Assembly: GCF_013433315.1 (NCBI RefSeq)
Contig: NZ_WXVV01000037.1
Coordinates: 1-50,032, forward strand
DNA from: Pseudomonas crudilactis
GTDB taxonomy: Bacteria; Pseudomonadota; Gammaproteobacteria; Pseudomonadales; Pseudomonadaceae
DNA: 50,032 nucleotides
Direction of reading: 5' to 3'
The notes beneath the pieces are model-generated. The model saw nothing but the letters and a program-made list of their open reading frames with translations. It ran no database searches and was not told the origin of the DNA. Below, in pieces: positions 33,819 through 42,329 of this stretch (its first letter is position 1; every line of letters begins with the position of its first letter). Both the position numbers and the translations under genes were made by a program.

Positions 33819-35192
33819 TCACGCCACCACTCGATAACACGGCACATACGCCGCGCCACCCGGCAGTTTCATCCGGTGCTGGGCGACGAAGGCTTTGAGC
33901 AGGGCATCGAGCGGTTGCATGATCGCGGCGTCACCACGGATCTGGTACGGCCCGTGTTCTTCGATCAGGCGAATGCCCTTGTCCTTGACGTTGCCGGCGA
34001 CGATCCCGGAGAACGCCCGGCGCAGATTGGCCGCCAGTTCGTGCGGTGGCTGGTCGCGGTGCAGTTTCAGGTTGGCCATGTTTTCGTGGGTCGGATCGAA
34101 CGGGCGCTGGAAGCCCTCGTCGATTTTCAGCAGCCAGTTGAAGTGGAACGCATCGTTGCGCTCGCGGCGGAACTGCTTCACCGCTTTCAGGCCTTGGGTC
34201 ATCTGCCGCGCCACTTCGGCCGGGTCGTCGATGATGATTTCGTAATGCTGCTTGGCCGCTTCACCGAGTGTGGCGGTGACGAAGGCGTCAAGTTGTTCCA
34301 GATACGGCGCGGCATGTTTCGGCCCGGTGAGGATCACCGGGAACGGCAGCCCTTTGTTGTCCGGGTGCATCAGGATGCCGAGCAGATAAAGGAACTCTTC
34401 TGCCGTACCGGCGCCGCCCGGGAAAATAATGATGCCGTGGCCAACGCGCACGAAGGCTTCCAGACGTTTCTCGATGTCCGGCAGAATCACCAGCTCGTTG
34501 ACGATCGGGTTTGGCGCTTCAGCCGCAATAATCCCCGGCTCGGTCAAACCCAGATAACGCCCGCCATGAATACGCTGTTTGGCGTGGGCGATGGTCGCGC
34601 CTTTCATCGGGCCTTTCATCACGCCGGGGCCGCAGCCGGTGCAGATGTCGAGGCTGCGCAGGCCCAGTTCGTGGCCGACTTTCTTGGTGTATTTGTATTC
34701 TTCGGTGTTGATCGAGTGGCCACCCCAGCACACCACGATCTTCGGCTCGACGCCCGGACGCAGGGTGCGTGCGTTGCGCAGCAGGTGGAAGACGTAGTCG
34801 CTGATGCCTTGCGAGGTGGTCAGGTCGATGCGTTGGCTGTCGAGTTCGTTTTCGGTGTAGACGATGTCGCGCAGGGCGCTGAAGAGCATTTCGCGGGTGC
34901 TGGCGATCATTTCGCCGTCGACAAACGCGTCGGCCGGAGCGTTCAGCAGTTCCAGGCGTACGCCGCGATCCTGTTGGTGAATGCGGATTTCGAAGTCCTT
35001 GTAGGCTTCGAGGATGGTCTTGGCGTTATCGACATGGGCGCCGGTGTTGAGGATGGCCAGGGCGCACTGGCGGAAGAGGGTATAGGTACTGCCGGATCCG
35101 GCTTCGCTCAGTTGCTGAACTTCACGTTGAGAAAGGGTTTCCAGACTGCCTTTCGGGCTGACCGAGGCATTGATTACGTGTCGTTGGGTCAT
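33819..35192 (-). CDS. ppnN: Pyrimidine/purine nucleotide 5'-monophosphate nucleosidase PpnN
   Basis: A 457-residue LOG-family nucleosidase that hydrolyses nucleoside 5'-monophosphates to base and ribose-5-phosphate; the E. coli protein is a (p)ppGpp target. The LOG motif PGGAGTAEEF and GPGVMKGPMKGA are both present, and the extra N- and C-terminal domains match the long PpnN form (E. coli YgdH is about 454 residues). Monocistronic; the 220-base upstream region holds the promoter. Confidence 0.93.
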   Translation of the reverse strand: MTQRHVINASVSPKGSLETLSQREVQQLSEAGSGSTYTLFRQCALAILNTGAHVDNAKTILEAYKDFEIRIHQQDRGVRLELLNAPADAFVDGEMIASTREMLFSALRDIVYTENELDSQRIDLTTSQGISDYVFHLLRNARTLRPGVEPKIVVCWGGHSINTEEYKYTKKVGHELGLRSLDICTGCGPGVMKGPMKGATIAHAKQRIHGGRYLGLTEPGIIAAEAPNPIVNELVILPDIEKRLEAFVRVGHGIIIFPGGAGTAEEFLYLLGILMHPDNKGLPFPVILTGPKHAAPYLEQLDAFVTATLGEAAKQHYEIIIDDPAEVARQMTQGLKAVKQFRRERNDAFHFNWLLKIDEGFQRPFDPTHENMANLKLHRDQPPHELAANLRRAFSGIVAGNVKDKGIRLIEEHGPYQIRGDAAIMQPLDALLKAFVAQHRMKLPGGAAYVPCYRVVA

Positions 35193-35415
35193 GCAATGAT
35201 CCTTAAAACGATGTCATCTCAAGACTAGGCGATGGCATCCGAATAGTGTGTATCCATGAATGAAGATGGCACGATCTGCGCTGTACCGCCATGTCCCCGT
35301 TGGACGCTGAAAAGATGAAAAGGAGCCCCAGCATAGCTAAATCCGCGGTAGAGGCGATAATGTGCCGGCCGGTTTTTTCAGTTAGCCCTTTTGTCGCTCA
35401 AGGAAGTCATTTGTG

Positions 35416-35943
35416 ATGTTCGAGATTCAGCCGATGGACGCCGCCACCTTTCGCCAGCAGACCCGACGCAGCACGGTCATCATCGCCGTGCTGTTCCTGG
35501 TGCTGGCGATGCTGTTTTCCAGCGTCGCGGTGGCGTTGTTCGGCGAGCCCGGCGGCGATAACCTGCGCTTCAATGTCGGCGGGGTGTTTGTCGCATTTTT
35601 GCTGACCGCCGCGTTATTGCGCGGGCGCTTCTGGAATCAGAGCTGGATGGCGCCGGCGGTGTACAGCTGGCGACTCAAGCGCAGTCTTATGAGCATCACC
35701 AATGTGATGCATAACGTGACTGCGGCGGTGGAGCAAAACGATCCGACGGCGATGAAGGTTTTGCGCTTCTATCATCTGGGTTTGATGCAAATGCACGAAC
35801 TGGACGGCAACTCCAGCGATCACGGGCAGCTGTGGCGCGAAGCCGAAGCACACAAAGAGCGGATGCAGGCGCAGGGACTCGACACCGAGCAGACGCGCCT
35901 GGATCCGGCCTGGCTGGAGGCGTTGAAGCCGACGTCGCGCTGA
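35416..35943 (+). CDS. DUF3087 family membrane protein
   Basis: A 175-residue protein with two N-terminal membrane helices (about 20-42 and 52-70) and a soluble helical C-terminus (MKVLRFYHLGLMQMHELDGN). It matches the DUF3087 family; function unknown. ATG 35416 follows a GTG at 35413; AAGGAAG lies upstream. Its stop abuts the stop of the DUF2784 gene on the other strand. Confidence 0.85.
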   Translation: MFEIQPMDAATFRQQTRRSTVIIAVLFLVLAMLFSSVAVALFGEPGGDNLRFNVGGVFVAFLLTAALLRGRFWNQSWMAPAVYSWRLKRSLMSITNVMHNVTAAVEQNDPTAMKVLRFYHLGLMQMHELDGNSSDHGQLWREAEAHKERMQAQGLDTEQTRLDPAWLEALKPTSR

Positions 35944-36318
35944 TCACAGCGCTCGACGCCGCTTCCACAAACGGATCAAGCGGCCATACACCAGCAGGTT
36001 GACCGCCAGCACCACGCTGCCGAGCGCCAGTTGGATCTGCGGGGTGAGCCCGGCCGGGTAGATGATCGGCCAGATGTAATGCTCGATGAAGCCGCCGGCA
36101 TATTCGGTCTGCCCGGCGGCGTGGCGCATAAGGTTTTCCCAGTAGGTCAGCGGGCAGGTCAGGTGCAGCACCTCGACCGCCACGCCCCAGGCGGCGGCCG
36201 GTAAATGCAGCCACATCACCCGTGGCCATTTGAGCACCAGCAGCCCGCCGAACAGCACAAACAGAATGAAGCACAAATGAAACAGCACCAGCCCGTCGGC
36301 TGCGATTCGGTACAGCAT
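35944..36318 (-). CDS. DUF2784 family membrane protein
   Basis: A 124-residue protein with three or four membrane segments; VLFHLCFILFVLFGGLLVLK near the start and VEVLHLTCPLTYWENLMR in the middle are the DUF2784 signature. Function unknown. Converges with DUF3087 with no spacer between the stop codons. Confidence 0.88.
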   Translation of the reverse strand: MLYRIAADGLVLFHLCFILFVLFGGLLVLKWPRVMWLHLPAAAWGVAVEVLHLTCPLTYWENLMRHAAGQTEYAGGFIEHYIWPIIYPAGLTPQIQLALGSVVLAVNLLVYGRLIRLWKRRRAL

Positions 36319-36502
36319 GTCGTCTCCCTGACGCGGTTGTGAATGACGCTATGTTACGCCGCTCAGGGCATTGAAGGTCAGTGCGAAAGTCAGCGGATTA
36401 CGCGCGCATCCGCCGATTCCCACAAGTGCGCAAGATTGTTCAAGCCAAAAAGGCGAAATGGCTGGCACAGTCTCCAACCGTTTTCCTGGTTGAAGAACGT
36501 TT

Positions 36503-37201
36503 ATGTCTGATTCACTTATGCCGCGCAGTGCGTTCCTTCGCGGCGCTGCGGCGATCATGCCGTTGTCGCTGGCCACAGCGCCTTGGGGGCTGCTGGCCGG
36601 CTCCATGGCGATCGAGGCCAACCTCACACCGCTACAAGGGCAGGGCTTGTCGAGCATCGTGTTTGCCGGTGCGGCGCAATTGGTGGCGATCGGCATGCTC
36701 AAGGGCGGTGCGGGGATTTTCTCGATTCTGCTGACCACGCTGCTGCTGACGTCGCAGCACTTGCTCTATGGCATGAGCATGCGCTCGGTGATTTCGCCGC
36801 TGCCGGGGCGCTGGCGCATAGGACTGGGCTTTTTGCTCACCGATGAGTTGTTTGCGCTGACCAGTCAACATGATCGCCAGCAGTTTAACCGCTGGTATGC
36901 GCTGGGCGTTGGCCTGACGTTCTACATCGCCTGGAATCTGTTCACCCTCGCCGGCATTGTCCTCGGCAGCAGCATTCCGGGGCTTGAGCACCTGGGGCTG
37001 GATTTCTCGATTGCCGCCACGTTTATCGCGTTGATCACGCCGGTGGTGCGTAACGTACCAACCGTGGTGTGTGTGGCGGTGTCACTGTTTTGTTCGGTGC
37101 TGTTCAGTTACTGGCAATGGGGCTCGGCACTGGTGTTGTCCGGACTGGCAGGAATGACCGCCGGGTTTATCTGCAACAAGCTGTATCGGGAGCGCACATG
37201 A
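36503..37201 (+). CDS. azlC: AzlC-type branched-chain amino-acid exporter, large subunit
   Basis: A 232-residue membrane protein of the AzlC (YgaZ-like) family with seven or so helices; ATAPWGLLAGSMAIEANLTP (about 25-44) and TSQHLLYGMSMR (about 83-94) are characteristic. With AzlD it should export branched-chain amino acids such as valine or methionine. The azlD gene overlaps its stop by four bases. Substrate inferred from family. Confidence 0.9.
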   Translation: MSDSLMPRSAFLRGAAAIMPLSLATAPWGLLAGSMAIEANLTPLQGQGLSSIVFAGAAQLVAIGMLKGGAGIFSILLTTLLLTSQHLLYGMSMRSVISPLPGRWRIGLGFLLTDELFALTSQHDRQQFNRWYALGVGLTFYIAWNLFTLAGIVLGSSIPGLEHLGLDFSIAATFIALITPVVRNVPTVVCVAVSLFCSVLFSYWQWGSALVLSGLAGMTAGFICNKLYRERT

Positions 37202-37512
37202 TGGTTTGGGCGGTGATTTTTGGCATGGGGCTTCTGGTATTTCTCAACCGCTACGTGTTTCTCGAACCGCGCTTACCCTTGCGGCTGAGCAGCAACGCGC
37301 GGCAGTTTCTCGGTTTTGCGGTACCGGGGATGCTCACCGCGATCTGCGGGCCGATTGTCTTCATGCCCGACAAACAACTGAATCTGCAGTGGGATAATCC
37401 GTACCTGCTTAGTTCGCTGGTGGCGATCGCTCTTGTCATCTACACGCGCAATACTTTGCTCAGCATGCTGTTGAGCATGGCGTTCTTCTTTTTGCTGCGC
37501 TGGTGGCTGTGA
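37198..37512 (+). CDS. azlD: AzlD-type exporter, small subunit
   Basis: A 104-residue protein with three membrane helices, matching AzlD (YgaH-like) small subunits; FLGFAVPGMLTAICGPIVF (about 42-60) is typical. ATG 37198 overlaps the azlC stop in ATGATG, so translation is coupled. Confidence 0.88.
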   Translation: MMVWAVIFGMGLLVFLNRYVFLEPRLPLRLSSNARQFLGFAVPGMLTAICGPIVFMPDKQLNLQWDNPYLLSSLVAIALVIYTRNTLLSMLLSMAFFFLLRWWL

Positions 37513-37565
37513 GTTGTCTGTTCTACGCTTCAGGGATGAAGGGTTACTGATCACGGGAGGTGCAC

Positions 37566-37712
37566 ATGGCGACTGAGCAAAAGCATCCAGACACGGATGA
37601 CGAAGACACGGACGAACCGACGCAAGAAGAAATAGAGCGTGAAAAGCACAAGGAACAGACCTGGAAGCACGATGATGGCCGAGAGCTTTCGGATCCTGAC
37701 CGCAAATTTTGA
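37566..37712 (+). CDS. Very acidic 48-residue small protein
   Basis: A short gene: ATG 37566, CGGGAGG site seven bases upstream, stop at 37712, followed by a clear terminator. The protein is highly charged (HPDTDDEDTDEPTQEEIERE), with no membrane or catalytic motif. It is probably a conserved Pseudomonas small protein of unknown role. The ribosome site and terminator support expression. Confidence 0.7.
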   Translation: MATEQKHPDTDDEDTDEPTQEEIEREKHKEQTWKHDDGRELSDPDRKF

Positions 37713-37724
37713 GTGACTTCTACG

Positions 37725-37753
37725 AAAAAGCCCCGCAAGTGCGGGGCTTTTTT
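37725..37753 (+). terminator. Rho-independent terminator
   Basis: AAAAAGCCCCGCA, loop AG, TGCGGGGCTTTTTTT: a strong GC stem with T-run just after the small acidic protein gene. The A-tract on the other side lets it also serve the minus-strand gene at 37760. Confidence 0.92.
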
Positions 37754-37759
37754 ACGGTT

Positions 37760-37975
37760 TCAAAGATCGTCCAGCTGCGTGAAATCGGGGTGTGTGGCCC
37801 GATATCCCAAGGTTCGATCAATCCACGCATTCAGCTCGTTGACCATCACCGGCGCGTGGCCAGGATACCCTTCAAGAGTGGTGCGCAGGATATGGTCGAT
37901 ATCGGGTACGGCACGCAGGTTTCGGGTCTTGATGTAGTGGCCGATAAAACAGTCGAGTTCAAAGCGTTCTGTCAT
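37760..37975 (-). CDS. Hypothetical protein
   Basis: A 71-residue protein from ATG 37975 (MTERFELDCFIGHYIKTRN), or 95 from a TTG at 38047. The ending HAPVMVNELNAWIDRTLGYR looks globular. No family recognised, no clear ribosome site for either start. It ends at the bidirectional terminator. Confidence 0.55.
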   Translation of the reverse strand: MTERFELDCFIGHYIKTRNLRAVPDIDHILRTTLEGYPGHAPVMVNELNAWIDRTLGYRATHPDFTQLDDL

Positions 37976-38047
37976 CGACAGATAAATACACTCCAGGCCG
38001 CTGACCTGTTTGATTGCAAAATCGTCGCGCAACTTATTTCTCTGCAA

Positions 38048-38362
38048 GGCTTGTAGACGTTAGGGGTTCCTGGTTTGTTGACTCTTTGGTCAACTGGTAT
38101 ACCAAATGGAAATGCGGCGCGCATGCTAGCCGTAGTGCATCTAAATGTATGTATGACGGTTGAAATGTCAGACAGGCGGTTAGTTCATTCGAACGTGTGT
38201 TTTATGTGCGCCGTCTCAAAAATGAAACAGGGTTTGTAACGGCAGTGATTCGCTTTATGAGTTGCTAAAGTTTGCAATAGTTTTATTCCTTATAACGCTG
38301 CGTCAAAAGATCGCAGCCTTCGGCAGCTTTTACATTGATAGACGCGTGAAGTCGGCAAATGT
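38048..38362. other. AT-richer intergenic region, no gene seen
   Basis: About 315 bases between two minus-strand genes. It contains one short inverted repeat element (38305-38331) and no convincing ORF, RNA or terminator beyond it. Confidence 0.5.
38305..38331. repeat. AAAAGATCGCAGCC-type palindromic repeat
   Basis: AAAAGATCGCAGCC, then TTCGGCAGCTTTT: an inverted repeat that recurs in fluorescent Pseudomonas genomes (from memory) and is distinct from the REP family above. It may act as a terminator for the minus-strand gene upstream of it. Confidence 0.6.
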
Positions 38363-39043
38363 TTAAGTCTGCTCAATAATCAAACTGGCCCCCTGATTGC
38401 GTACGTTACCAACAGCTTTGCCGACTTTGTACCATTCGAATACTTCACTGCCTTCAGCTTCAAACAGCAGCATTTGTTCGGCGCGCTCAACCGGCGTCGC
38501 CGGATCCAGCCACTCAGGCACCAACTCTGCGCGGAACACTACTGGTCGGCGATCATGGATATCGAGCATGCCGCCGACGGCATCGGCGGTGACAATCACG
38601 AAACCGTCGTCATCCCGAGCCGGCGTTTCGGCTGTCGGAAATTGTCCGATGGCCGCGCAGAAAACTGCACCGTGGTCCGCCCGACGAATCAGCCAAGGTT
38701 GTCGGGTTTTATCCTCGCTATCGACCCATTCAAACCAGTTGTCCACGGGCACGATCAAACGATGTCGCCAGATCGCCCGGAAGAACGGGCCATGGGCGAC
38801 TTTCTCGACCCGGGCATTGATCGGTGGCGGGCGATCCTTGGCCCAATGCGGACGCCAGCCCCAGCGCAGATTGTCGGCATGCAGGTGCTGCCCTTGTTGA
38901 TGCAGGACGGCCAGCGCAGTGGTCGGCGCCGCGTTATAGCGATCAAGCGGCGCTGCGCCGACGTGATTGATCAACGCGTCGGGAATGCTCAGCACCGCGA
39001 CGAAGTCGTGAATGCCACGGTACTGCGAAAGTCTTCCGCACAT
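38363..39043 (-). CDS. SOS response-associated peptidase, HMCES/YedK family
   Basis: A 226-residue SRAP domain protein that crosslinks to abasic sites in single-stranded DNA through Cys2. MCGRLSQY puts the catalytic Cys directly after Met, which fixes the start at 39043. NARVEKV, PVDNWFEWVDSE (with the active Glu) and DIHDRRPVV (with the His) complete the motif set. No LexA box was identified upstream. The neighbouring ABC permease is on the same strand but 28 bases away and functionally unrelated. Confidence 0.92.
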   Translation of the reverse strand: MCGRLSQYRGIHDFVAVLSIPDALINHVGAAPLDRYNAAPTTALAVLHQQGQHLHADNLRWGWRPHWAKDRPPPINARVEKVAHGPFFRAIWRHRLIVPVDNWFEWVDSEDKTRQPWLIRRADHGAVFCAAIGQFPTAETPARDDDGFVIVTADAVGGMLDIHDRRPVVFRAELVPEWLDPATPVERAEQMLLFEAEGSEVFEWYKVGKAVGNVRNQGASLIIEQT

Positions 39044-39071
39044 GGGCCGATCTCCGGTTGCAGATTTCAGC

Positions 39072-39914
39072 TTAGTCGCTGGCGCCCTGTCCGGTGAACG
39101 TGTCACGCCAGCTCAGCCAGCGGCGTTCGAGCATGGCCAGCAAGCCGTCGCTGAATTTACCGAGCAAGGCGAGCACGATGATCGCGGCCAGCACGATGTC
39201 CGGCCGCGAGGTTTCCCGGCCGTCACTGAGCAGATAGCCCAAACCCTTGGTGGCCGCGATCAACTCCGCTGCGACGAGAAACATCCACGCCAGGCTCATG
39301 CCACTTCGCAGCCCGGTGAACAGGCCGGGGAGGGCGGCCGGCAGCAATATTCGTCGCACCAGTTGCAAGCGGCTGAAGCCATAGATGCGGCCGACTTCCA
39401 CCAGTTTGCGATCAATGTTGCGAATGGCCGCGACCACGTTGACGTACACCGGAAAGAACGCGCCGATGGCGATCAGGACGATTTTCGACGTCTCGTCGAT
39501 GCCCAGCCACAACAGCAGCAGTGGCACCCAGGCCAGGCTCGGAATTGAACGCAGGGCGGCAAACGTCGGTTCCAGATAGGCCTCGGCTTCGCGGCTCAAG
39601 CCAACCCAGGCGGCAAACACCAGCGCCAGACTGGCGCCAATGGCAAACCCCAGCAACACGCGCATCAGGCTGGCGCCGATGTGTTTCCACAGTGCGCCTT
39701 CGGCAAGATCGGTGAGGGTCAGGGCGATTTCGCTCGGCGCCGGCATCTGGTAGGACGGCAGCCAGCCGATGCGGACGATAATTTCCAGCGCCACGATGAT
39801 CAGCAACGGCAGGGCCAGGCCTTTGCAGCGGCGCTGCCACGTCGGATTTAAACGCGCAGGACGCTGGTGCGGTACGGCAAGTGGCGCGGGCAAGTCTTTG
39901 CTGCGAGTGGTCAT
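39072..39914 (-). CDS. ABC transporter permease, sulfonate/taurine type
   Basis: A 280-residue SsuC/TauC-like inner-membrane permease with six helices. The EAA-type loop that contacts the ATPase is visible as EVGRIYGFSRLQLVRRILLP followed by AALPGLFTGLRSG. It follows the binding-protein gene by 61 bases on the same strand. No ATPase gene is next to it, so the complex must borrow one from elsewhere. ATG 39914 is preferred over an in-frame ATG 18 bases upstream. Confidence 0.88.
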   Translation of the reverse strand: MTTRSKDLPAPLAVPHQRPARLNPTWQRRCKGLALPLLIIVALEIIVRIGWLPSYQMPAPSEIALTLTDLAEGALWKHIGASLMRVLLGFAIGASLALVFAAWVGLSREAEAYLEPTFAALRSIPSLAWVPLLLLWLGIDETSKIVLIAIGAFFPVYVNVVAAIRNIDRKLVEVGRIYGFSRLQLVRRILLPAALPGLFTGLRSGMSLAWMFLVAAELIAATKGLGYLLSDGRETSRPDIVLAAIIVLALLGKFSDGLLAMLERRWLSWRDTFTGQGASD

Positions 39915-39975
39915 GGTTTTGGCTCCGCTCACGACAAATCCGCGACGGGCGCGGATTTATCGTGAGGCTGATCGG

Positions 39976-40956
39976 TTACTGGTGGGCGACGGCTTGCTGC
40001 ACACCGCTGTCGAGCAATTGATCGATGACTTGATCGACATTCACCCCACGGCGCACCAGTTCCTCGGAGACCAGAATCGGCGCTGCAGCCTTGGAGGCGC
40101 TGATGTCCTGTTGGCTCAGTTGCGGGCTGCTCAGGTCAGTGCGCGATAGTTGCAACTTGGCTACATCCAGCGGTAAGCCGGACTCCTTGGCGAGAAGGGC
40201 GGCGAACTCATCGGGATTTTTCAGCGCCCAGTCGCGGGCCTGTTCGTAAGCTTTGATGACGATGTCGATGGTTTGCGGATGTTCTTTGGCGTACTGCTCG
40301 GTGACGCTGACCACGCCGTAACTGTTGAACGCCGGGTTGCGATAGAGCAGGCGCGAACCGGCCTGCACCTGACTGGCAGCCATGTGCGGATCGAGTCCGG
40401 CCCAGGCGTCGACATCGCCTTTTTCCAGCGCCGTGCGGCCGTCCGGATGTTGCAGGTGAACCAGTTCCACATCTTCTTTTTTCAGCCCGGCCTGTTGCAG
40501 GCTGCGCAGGGTGAACAGATACGGATCAGTGCCCTTGGTGGCGGCGATCTTTTTGCCCTTGAGGTCGGCGACGGTCTGGTAAGGAGAATCCTTGCGCACC
40601 ACCAGCGCTGTCCATTCGGCGCGGCTGTAGACGTAGACCGATTTGATCGGGCTGCCATTTGCCCGGCTCAATACCGCAGCAAGGCTGGCGCTGGAGGCGA
40701 AATCCACGCCGCCGCTGTTGAGGTATTCCAGCGAACGGTTGCTGCCCTGACTCAATACCCAACTGACTTTGGTTTGCGGCAAGGCTTTTTCGAGAAAGCC
40801 GAAATGCTTGAGCACCAGACTGACCGGCGAGTAGTAGGCGTAGTCGAGATGCACTTCCGCCGGTGCGTTTTCAGCCGCGTGGGCCAGTGGTTGCAGGCTC
40901 AGTGCCACTGCGCTGGCGGCCAGCAGGGTTTTTAGTCGAGGAAAGAACGATGTCAT
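39976..40956 (-). CDS. Aliphatic sulfonate-type ABC substrate-binding protein
   Basis: A 326-residue periplasmic binding protein with signal peptide cleaved near AHAAENA (about residue 27). It resembles SsuA: HLDYAYYSPVSLVLKHFGFL, SQGSNRSLEYLNSGGVDFAS, and TVADLKGKKIAATKGTDPYL. It is upstream of the permease and divergent from a second binding-protein gene. The ligand is inferred from family and may be a sulfonate or sulfate ester. Confidence 0.87.
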   Translation of the reverse strand: MTSFFPRLKTLLAASAVALSLQPLAHAAENAPAEVHLDYAYYSPVSLVLKHFGFLEKALPQTKVSWVLSQGSNRSLEYLNSGGVDFASSASLAAVLSRANGSPIKSVYVYSRAEWTALVVRKDSPYQTVADLKGKKIAATKGTDPYLFTLRSLQQAGLKKEDVELVHLQHPDGRTALEKGDVDAWAGLDPHMAASQVQAGSRLLYRNPAFNSYGVVSVTEQYAKEHPQTIDIVIKAYEQARDWALKNPDEFAALLAKESGLPLDVAKLQLSRTDLSSPQLSQQDISASKAAAPILVSEELVRRGVNVDQVIDQLLDSGVQQAVAHQ

Positions 40957-41104
40957 GGGGCGCTCCGGCAAAGGCACAGGTTTCTTATGTCCAAAAAGAT
41001 ATTTTTATCGAATGCTTCCTGCATGATTGGAATATTGCAGGCTCTGTGCCATGTGCTTGAGAGTGCCGGCTTATAAGGGGTTCAAGGCACGAAGGTGGGT
41101 TTCG

Positions 41105-41154
41105 ACTGTTGATTGGGCAACACTGTGATTTGCCACTGTTGCTAAGCCAACAGT
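41105..41154. promoter_or_regulatory. Two tandem ACTGTTG-N6-CAACAGT palindromes
   Basis: ACTGTTG-CTAAGC-CAACAGT (41135-41154) is a perfect inverted repeat; ACTGTTG-ATTGGG-CAACACT (41105-41124) is a second copy with one mismatch. The two start exactly 30 bases apart and lie between divergent binding-protein genes. They look like adjacent binding sites for one dimeric regulator. No regulator gene is adjacent, so its identity is unknown; CysB/Cbl or another sulfur regulator are guesses. Confidence 0.6.
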
Positions 41155-41250
41155 TGAAATCGACAGTGATGAGCTTATGCATTAATCGAATTTAAAAACC
41201 AAGAAACAAGAGCGTTATGGTCTATGTAATTTCCCTTTGCAGGACTCGCC

Positions 41251-42198
41251 ATGAAGCTTTCTCGTTTCCTACGCGGTGCGTTAAGCGCAGCACTGTTTAC
41301 TTCGCCACTTTCCTACGCAGCCGAGACTTTGGTCCTGCACGTCGGTGATCAGAACTATTACAACATCCGTGCCTCGGTAGAGGCGTCCGGTGTGTTGAAA
41401 GATGCGCCTTATACGGTCGACTGGAAGCACTTCCAGGCCGCCGCACCTTTGGCGGAAGCGTTGCAAACCGGTTCGCTGGACCTGGGCTTTTTGGGCGATT
41501 CCGGTTTTCTGTTTCTGGCCGCCAAGCAGGCGCCGGTGAAGCTGATCGGCGTGTCGCGGCAGAATCCGGACACCATCGCGTTGTTGGTACCCAAGGATTC
41601 GCCGGTGAAAACCATCGCCGATCTGAAAGGCAAAAAGGTCGCTTACTGGCCTGGCGCCTGGAGCCAGCAGTTGACCTTGCGTGCACTTGAGCAGGGCGGT
41701 CTGCCGGAAAACTACGTCGACTTCGTCAAACTGATGCCAATCGATGCCGCCGCAGCCCTGCCACAGGGCAGCATTGACGCTTTCCCGGTGTGGGAGCCGT
41801 ACATTTCCCAGCAGATCGTGTTCTCCGGTGCGCGGCCGATCCTGACCGCAAAAAACCTGATGCCGGGGCTCAGTGCAATCGCGGCGTCAACGCCGTCGAT
41901 CGACAGCAAGCGTGCAGCGATTGAGGATTTTCTCGGTCGTTTGAAACAGGCTCGGGCGTGGGTCGACAGCCACACGGACGAATACGCCGATCTGTGGGCG
42001 AAGAAAGCCAATCTCGATCAGCAGGTGTCGCGCCACTGGTTGCGTCAGGCGCACATGACGGTTGGGCCGGTAGATCAGCAGGCTGCGACGGATCTGCAAA
42101 GTACCGCTGATTTCCTGTTCAAAGTGAAGGCGCTGCCGGCACCGTTGGCCACCGCCGGGATTATCGACACGTCTTTTCAACAAGCATTGGCTCACTGA
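41251..42198 (+). CDS. Sulfonate/nitrate-type ABC substrate-binding protein
   Basis: A 315-residue periplasmic binding protein with a signal peptide ending near SYAAET (about residue 23). Typical elements: LQTGSLDLGFLGDSGFLFLA, TIADLKGKKVAYWPGAWSQQ and LPQGSIDAFPVWEPYISQQI, as in the SsuA/TauA/NrtA group. It is divergent from a similar protein and shares the tandem palindrome region. Neither permease nor ATPase follows, so it is an orphan or shares the minus-strand permease. Confidence 0.85.
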   Translation: MKLSRFLRGALSAALFTSPLSYAAETLVLHVGDQNYYNIRASVEASGVLKDAPYTVDWKHFQAAAPLAEALQTGSLDLGFLGDSGFLFLAAKQAPVKLIGVSRQNPDTIALLVPKDSPVKTIADLKGKKVAYWPGAWSQQLTLRALEQGGLPENYVDFVKLMPIDAAAALPQGSIDAFPVWEPYISQQIVFSGARPILTAKNLMPGLSAIAASTPSIDSKRAAIEDFLGRLKQARAWVDSHTDEYADLWAKKANLDQQVSRHWLRQAHMTVGPVDQQAATDLQSTADFLFKVKALPAPLATAGIIDTSFQQALAH

Positions 42199-42329
42199 GC
42201 GAGCGCCGGAACCAAACCCTGTGTACCTTATCCAACCTCGGCTCGAATATCCGAGCGCAGGGATGGATAAGGGCGAGGGAGTTTTGCCAATCGATCACAT
42301 GACGGCAGCCGCCGTGCTCAAGGCAAAAC

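Noticed and set aside
33876..35228. Long plus-strand open frame opposite ppnN
   Set aside because: It is the antisense of the well-conserved PpnN protein, with biased composition and no domain.
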